17,907 nucleotides of DNA, taken from the NCBI GenBank assembly GCA_900757905.1, contig CAAEPN010000003.1, forward strand, positions 1 to 17,907. Direction: 5' to 3'. A program made the position numbers and the translations under genes. Positions 14,319 to 17,907 of this stretch are shown piece after piece. The DNA comes from Clostridia bacterium. GTDB lineage: Bacteria; Bacillota; Clostridia; Oscillospirales; CAG-382. How positions within the stretch are numbered: position 1 is the stretch's first letter; each line of letters opens with the position of its first letter. The notes below the pieces were generated by a model. That model saw only the letters and a list, made by a program, of their open reading frames with translations. It had not been told where the DNA came from and searched no databases.

Positions 14319-14963
14319 TTATAATTCCACACCGACCTTGGGACATACGTCGTTTAAGAAACATTCTTCGCATTTGGGAGCACGGGCGGAACAGACATCA
14401 CGTCCGAAATTGACTAACCGATGGCAGAAATCCGTCTGTTTTTCTTTTGGCACCAGCTTGTCAAGCTCGCGCTCTACAACGACCTGATTGGTGCTGTCGG
14501 TAAGTCCCAACCGTCCCGAAATGCGGATACAGTGCGTGTCAGCCACAATGCCGCCTTTGCCGAATACGTCGCCCAAAATAAGATTGGCGATCTTCCGGCC
14601 TACGCCGGACAGCGATAAAAGTCCCTCCATGGTGTCCGGCACTTGACCGTTATGCTCCGAAAGAAGCTCTCCGCACATCTTTTTCAAGTCGCGTGCTTTG
14701 GTTTTATACAGGCCGCACGGATAGACGATCTGTTCAAGCTCCTCCGGTACGGCGTCGGCCATGGCGTGCATATCGGGATATTTTTCAAATAGCGTCTTGG
14801 AAACGATATTCACCCTTGCGTCGGTACACTGTGCTGAAAGCCGCGACATAACGAGCAGCCTCCACGGGTCGCGTTCGTAGTCGAGCGAACAGATAGCGTC
14901 CGGATAATGCTCCTCCAAACGTTCAATGTAGATAAGCGTGTTTTTCTTCTTGTTAATACGCAA
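14319..14963 (-). CDS. nth: Endonuclease III (DNA glycosylase/AP lyase)
   Basis: A 214-residue base-excision repair enzyme that removes oxidised pyrimidines and nicks the abasic site. The helix-hairpin-helix LSGVGRKIANLILGD carries the catalytic Lys124, and VADTH holds the catalytic Asp142. The [4Fe-4S] loop is complete, C-x6-C-x2-C-x5-C at Cys191, 198, 201 and 207. The length matches classical Nth (about 211). The frame is open further upstream to 15008, but a TTG at 14963, six bases after AGGAGG, gives MRINKKKNTLIYIERLEEHYP, the normal family length; the extra residues would lie inside the preceding gene. It overlaps the end of the cell-wall enzyme gene by 11 bases, which suggests coupled translation. 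Confidence 0.96.
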   Translation of the reverse strand: MRINKKKNTLIYIERLEEHYPDAICSLDYERDPWRLLVMSRLSAQCTDARVNIVSKTLFEKYPDMHAMADAVPEELEQIVYPCGLYKTKARDLKKMCGELLSEHNGQVPDTMEGLLSLSGVGRKIANLILGDVFGKGGIVADTHCIRISGRLGLTDSTNQVVVERELDKLVPKEKQTDFCHRLVNFGRDVCSARAPKCEECFLNDVCPKVGVEL

Positions 14964-17907
14964 GATATGCCTCCTGTGCCTTATAATAGGCGAGAATGCC
15001 GTCGGCAACGGCTGTGGCGCTGCGTTCAGTGTTGCCGGGTGTGATAGACCATTCGTATTCCTCTACATTGGAAATGAAGCACATTTCGCAGAGTGTGGAC
15101 GGAAAACGGTGATTGCGCGCCACGGCAAGCTTTTGATAAGCATAGGGACGTTCATAGCGGTTCAATTCCGAAGCAACCGACGCGGAAACGCTCTTGGCAA
15201 GCAATTTTCCGGCTTCGGTCGAATAGAGTCCCAAATAACCGCGTACCTTTTGCGCGTTGGCGCTGGCCGCGATGGAATTCTGATGAATGGCAACAGCAAG
15301 GTCGGGATTGGCGTTGTTTAAAAATTCCATGCGTTCTTCAAGCGACACAGTCGTGTCGTCCGAACGCGTCATGAGGACGTTTGCACCGAGTGCCGTTAAT
15401 TTGTCGCGTAAGTGAAGTGAAATATCAAGGTTAAGCATAGCTTCGTTGGTTTTTCCGCAGCCGGGTGCGCCGGTATCGCCGCCGCCGTGTCCGGGATCGA
15501 CTACGATAGTTTTGCCTGCAAGCGGCTTGGACGGATCGCCCGAAAGGCTTTGCGGATTGTTCATGCGTACAATGATGTTGCCGTTTTCGTAGATGACATT
15601 GTAGCCGTAGGCATTTAGCTCGTTCTTTAAGTGAATGGTGTAAACAAGCGTTGTGTCGCCGACCGCTGCGGCGGTAATCATGCTGACAAGCGGATTTGCT
15701 TCGATGACCGGCAGCGGCAGAATGGTGCTGTCGCTGTTGTAGAAGGTAACGTCGATCTTGCCTGCGGACGCAACGGCGTTGACCGGAACGTTTTCAAGGC
15801 AGGCGAAGGTGACATCCGTAAAATTATTCTTGTTGTTTATCGTGTCGGTTCCGTTTACCTTCACGCCGACCGATAAGATCTTGCCGCGGTTCAATTCCAC
15901 GCCTTCGACTAATTTTACGTTGGAAGCGGCTACATAGCCGCCGAACGCGAGCTTATAAAAGCCGTCCGAAAGTCCTTTGACATAGTCGCGAAGTCCCGCA
16001 GAGGCCGGCGTATAATCGTCGTAGAACGAGGAGTTCGGTGCAATTTTTAAATGAGAATAATTGTTGATGACCTCGGCATACACAAGCGCATGCTCGCCAA
16101 TTTGCTTGATAACGCCGCCGGTGGCGGAGGCGGATTCATTGCCGAGCTTTGCGGTAACCATGAGCGTGCCGAGCGTGACGGTGGAGTCGTCTCCTGCAAA
16201 CGTGCTCGGCGTGATCTCACCGGTATAAATGGCCTTTGTGTACTTGGCGGAGGACGCGCCGGTCTTGGTGGTAAGCTCGACCGACATGCCGCCGATGGTG
16301 GCAGTCACCTTGCTTCCGGCAGGAGCAGCACAGCTGATTTTTAAGGTATCGCCGACCGAAAGCCATGTTTCACCGGCAGGCGTTACGTCTACGACCTCCA
16401 TTTTAGAGAAAGACTGAATGGGAGACGAAGCGTTTTTGGTATTTTTGTAGTTGATGTTGTGGGTAACGGTCGTACCGTTCTGTGCTAACGTAAAGACGTT
16501 GATTCCGGCCGAAACCGTGCCGTAATAGGAGAAAAGGCCGCTTTTGGTGCGCGATACTTTCTCTCCGTTTACCGTAAGCGGATAGTGCGTATCGCTCGTG
16601 CCGACTAACGTGACGGTGGCTGCGTCGGAATTCGAATTGTTGTAGGGCTGATAGACGGCGGCGTTCTGCGCCGGCAGGTCGGTATAGACCACAGGCTTCT
16701 CGTACAGCGCTTTTAATTTATCCTTTAAGCCGCAGGTGTTGTTTTTAATGTCCTCGTAGCCGTAGAACACGCTGCCGCGGTAACAGAGCAGATTTCTTGC
16801 GAATTCCACCTGAATGCCAAGCTCGTTTTCCGCATAATCGGGCGCTTTGTAGGCGGCGTGGCCGATGTAGTACTTCACACCGGTTCCGTCAAGCGCGGCG
16901 TTCCACCAGCGCGCCATGTTGTCAAAGGGCGCGGCCTTGGTGGCAAAGCTCCAGTATAACTGCGGAATGAGATAGTCCACATAGCCGCCTTTTGCCCAAG
17001 CGAGCGCGTCACAGTACAGCGACGAATACGCTTCAAGTCCCGAACTGGTGCTGCCCTTTTCGGGTGTTTCCGAGCCGTCGTTTGCCCAGATTCCGAACGG
17101 CGAAACGCCGAATTGGATGTTCGGGTTGACGTTTTTTATGGCCTCATACGACGCCTTGATCAGCGCATTGACGTTCTCACGCCGCCATGCGGCCTTGTCC
17201 ATGCCGTTTCCGTATAAATCGTAGGCGGCTTGGTCGTCAAAATCTTCGCCGTTCTTGGGATACGGATAAAAATAGTCGTCAAAATGGATGCCGGCAAGCG
17301 TCGGATAGTTTGCGGCAAGCTCACGCACGCCGTCTACCACAAGTGCCTGAACCTCCGGGAGCGCCGGATTGAAATAGGTCTTGCCGTCGGCGTATTTGAC
17401 GGTATATTCCGGGTGAAGCACGGCGGGATTCGTGGCGCACAATTCCGCTTCATCCGAAGAATACATAGTCACGCGGTAAGGGTTGACCCATGCGTGAACC
17501 GCGATGCCAGCAGCCGACGCTTTTTCAAGAAGATACGCAAGACTGTCGAAATTTCCGTCAGGCGCTTGACCCTGTTTGCCGCTGACGTATTTGGAATACG
17601 GGAAGATCTGCGACGGATAGAGCGCGTCGGCTGTCGGGCGTACTTGGAAAAATATAGCGTTTAAGCCCGTTTCGGCGGCGTTATTTACGATATCGTCTAA
17701 TTCCGCTTTCAGCCTGTCTTGCGAAAGACCCGGCTCAGACGGATAGTTGATGTTGATGGTGGAGGCGATCCAAACGCCGCGCATTTCTTCGTTTTGCACG
17801 ATTTCGGTATCGGCTTTGCCGGAAACCTCCGTTTTGCCTGCTGAACCGACTTCCTCGGCATCGGGGTTTACGGCGATATTTTTTCCAAGCTCGGAAAACG
17901 CGAAAAA
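14953..17907 (-). CDS. Cell-wall enzyme: GHL10 glycosyl-hydrolase-like domain fused to N-acetylmuramoyl-L-alanine amidase (5' end outside window)
   Basis: The frame is open to the right edge, so at least 984 residues are seen and the N-terminus (probably a signal peptide or lipoprotein signal) is missing. Numbering from an internal GTG at 17799: residues 1-325 are a GHL10 (PF02638) TIM-barrel domain with MRGVWIASTININYP, FQVRPTADALYPS, HAWVNPYR and the acidic HFDDYFYPY centre (Asp174/175). About 330-755 are linker and beta-rich regions. Residues 760-948 are an Amidase_3 domain with the zinc/catalytic set His771 (VDPGHGG), Glu786 (TNEAML), His839 (AIHQNS) and Glu905 (LCEMCFISN). The amidase cuts the bond between MurNAc and the stem peptide. 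GHL10 relatives are thought to act on peptidoglycan glycans. A role in wall remodelling or cell separation is likely. nth overlaps its end. Confidence 0.92.
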   Translation of the reverse strand, partial: FFAFSELGKNIAVNPDAEEVGSAGKTEVSGKADTEIVQNEEMRGVWIASTININYPSEPGLSQDRLKAELDDIVNNAAETGLNAIFFQVRPTADALYPSQIFPYSKYVSGKQGQAPDGNFDSLAYLLEKASAAGIAVHAWVNPYRVTMYSSDEAELCATNPAVLHPEYTVKYADGKTYFNPALPEVQALVVDGVRELAANYPTLAGIHFDDYFYPYPKNGEDFDDQAAYDLYGNGMDKAAWRRENVNALIKASYEAIKNVNPNIQFGVSPFGIWANDGSETPEKGSTSSGLEAYSSLYCDALAWAKGGYVDYLIPQLYWSFATKAAPFDNMARWWNAALDGTGVKYYIGHAAYKAPDYAENELGIQVEFARNLLCYRGSVFYGYEDIKNNTCGLKDKLKALYEKPVVYTDLPAQNAAVYQPYNNSNSDAATVTLVGTSDTHYPLTVNGEKVSRTKSGLFSYYGTVSAGINVFTLAQNGTTVTHNINYKNTKNASSPIQSFSKMEVVDVTPAGETWLSVGDTLKISCAAPAGSKVTATIGGMSVELTTKTGASSAKYTKAIYTGEITPSTFAGDDSTVTLGTLMVTAKLGNESASATGGVIKQIGEHALVYAEVINNYSHLKIAPNSSFYDDYTPASAGLRDYVKGLSDGFYKLAFGGYVAASNVKLVEGVELNRGKILSVGVKVNGTDTINNKNNFTDVTFACLENVPVNAVASAGKIDVTFYNSDSTILPLPVIEANPLVSMITAAAVGDTTLVYTIHLKNELNAYGYNVIYENGNIIVRMNNPQSLSGDPSKPLAGKTIVVDPGHGGGDTGAPGCGKTNEAMLNLDISLHLRDKLTALGANVLMTRSDDTTVSLEERMEFLNNANPDLAVAIHQNSIAASANAQKVRGYLGLYSTEAGKLLAKSVSASVASELNRYERPYAYQKLAVARNHRFPSTLCEMCFISNVEEYEWSITPGNTERSATAVADGILAYYKAQEAYLAY
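14970..14975 (-). promoter_or_regulatory. Ribosome binding site that selects the TTG start of nth
   Basis: AGGAGG on the minus strand, six bases before TTG 14963, embedded in the last codons of the upstream gene. Confidence 0.88.

Overview
The window looks like chromosomal DNA of a Gram-positive gut-type clostridium, most likely an Oscillospiraceae/Ruminococcaceae relative. The evidence is: S-layer homology (SLH) repeats of the style common there (FSP...CTRA...TFLWRA.GSP), copper-amine-oxidase-like stalk domains (NNYFKLRDI), strong AGGAGG ribosome binding sites, a T-box leader, and intrinsic terminators between nearly all convergent units. No rRNA, tRNA, insertion sequence, phage gene or CRISPR array was recognised.

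Layout. (1) 3-788, +: the C-terminal end of a surface protein with three SLH domains, cut by the window edge and closed by a strong bidirectional terminator. (2) 856-3872, -: a tightly packed three-gene operon (PnuC-like membrane transporter, alpha/beta-hydrolase, intracellular sialidase-superfamily beta-propeller). It is transcribed away from an AraC-family regulator (4116-5009, +), and the gap holds two back-to-back near-consensus promoters. This is the most unusual module: it looks like an uptake and processing cassette for an esterified glycoside, with an unexpected vitamin-type transporter. (3) 5143-7339, -: a flavin-binding PNPOx-family protein followed by a SpoVB/MurJ-type lipid flippase, with their own promoter. 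(4) 7528-10854, +: an extended -10 promoter, a complete T-box leader with terminator, a possible 29-aa small ORF, and a three-gene ABC importer (lipoprotein, permease, ATPase) of the TrpXYZ type, so amino-acid uptake is probably controlled by uncharged tRNA. (5) 10854-11228: three tandem copies of a structured ~100-base repeat, each with a terminator hairpin, then two further terminators. (6) 11300-17907, -: an apparent gene run, read in order: a large cell-wall enzyme (GHL10 glycosidase-like plus Amidase_3, cut by the right edge), endonuclease III (nth, TTG start, overlapping), a dihydrofolate-reductase/RibD-C family gene broken by a one-base deletion, and a secreted SH3/stalk-domain protein of unknown role.

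The best candidates for something undescribed are the AraC/PnuC-like/esterase/propeller cassette and the terminator-bearing structured repeat after the ABC importer.
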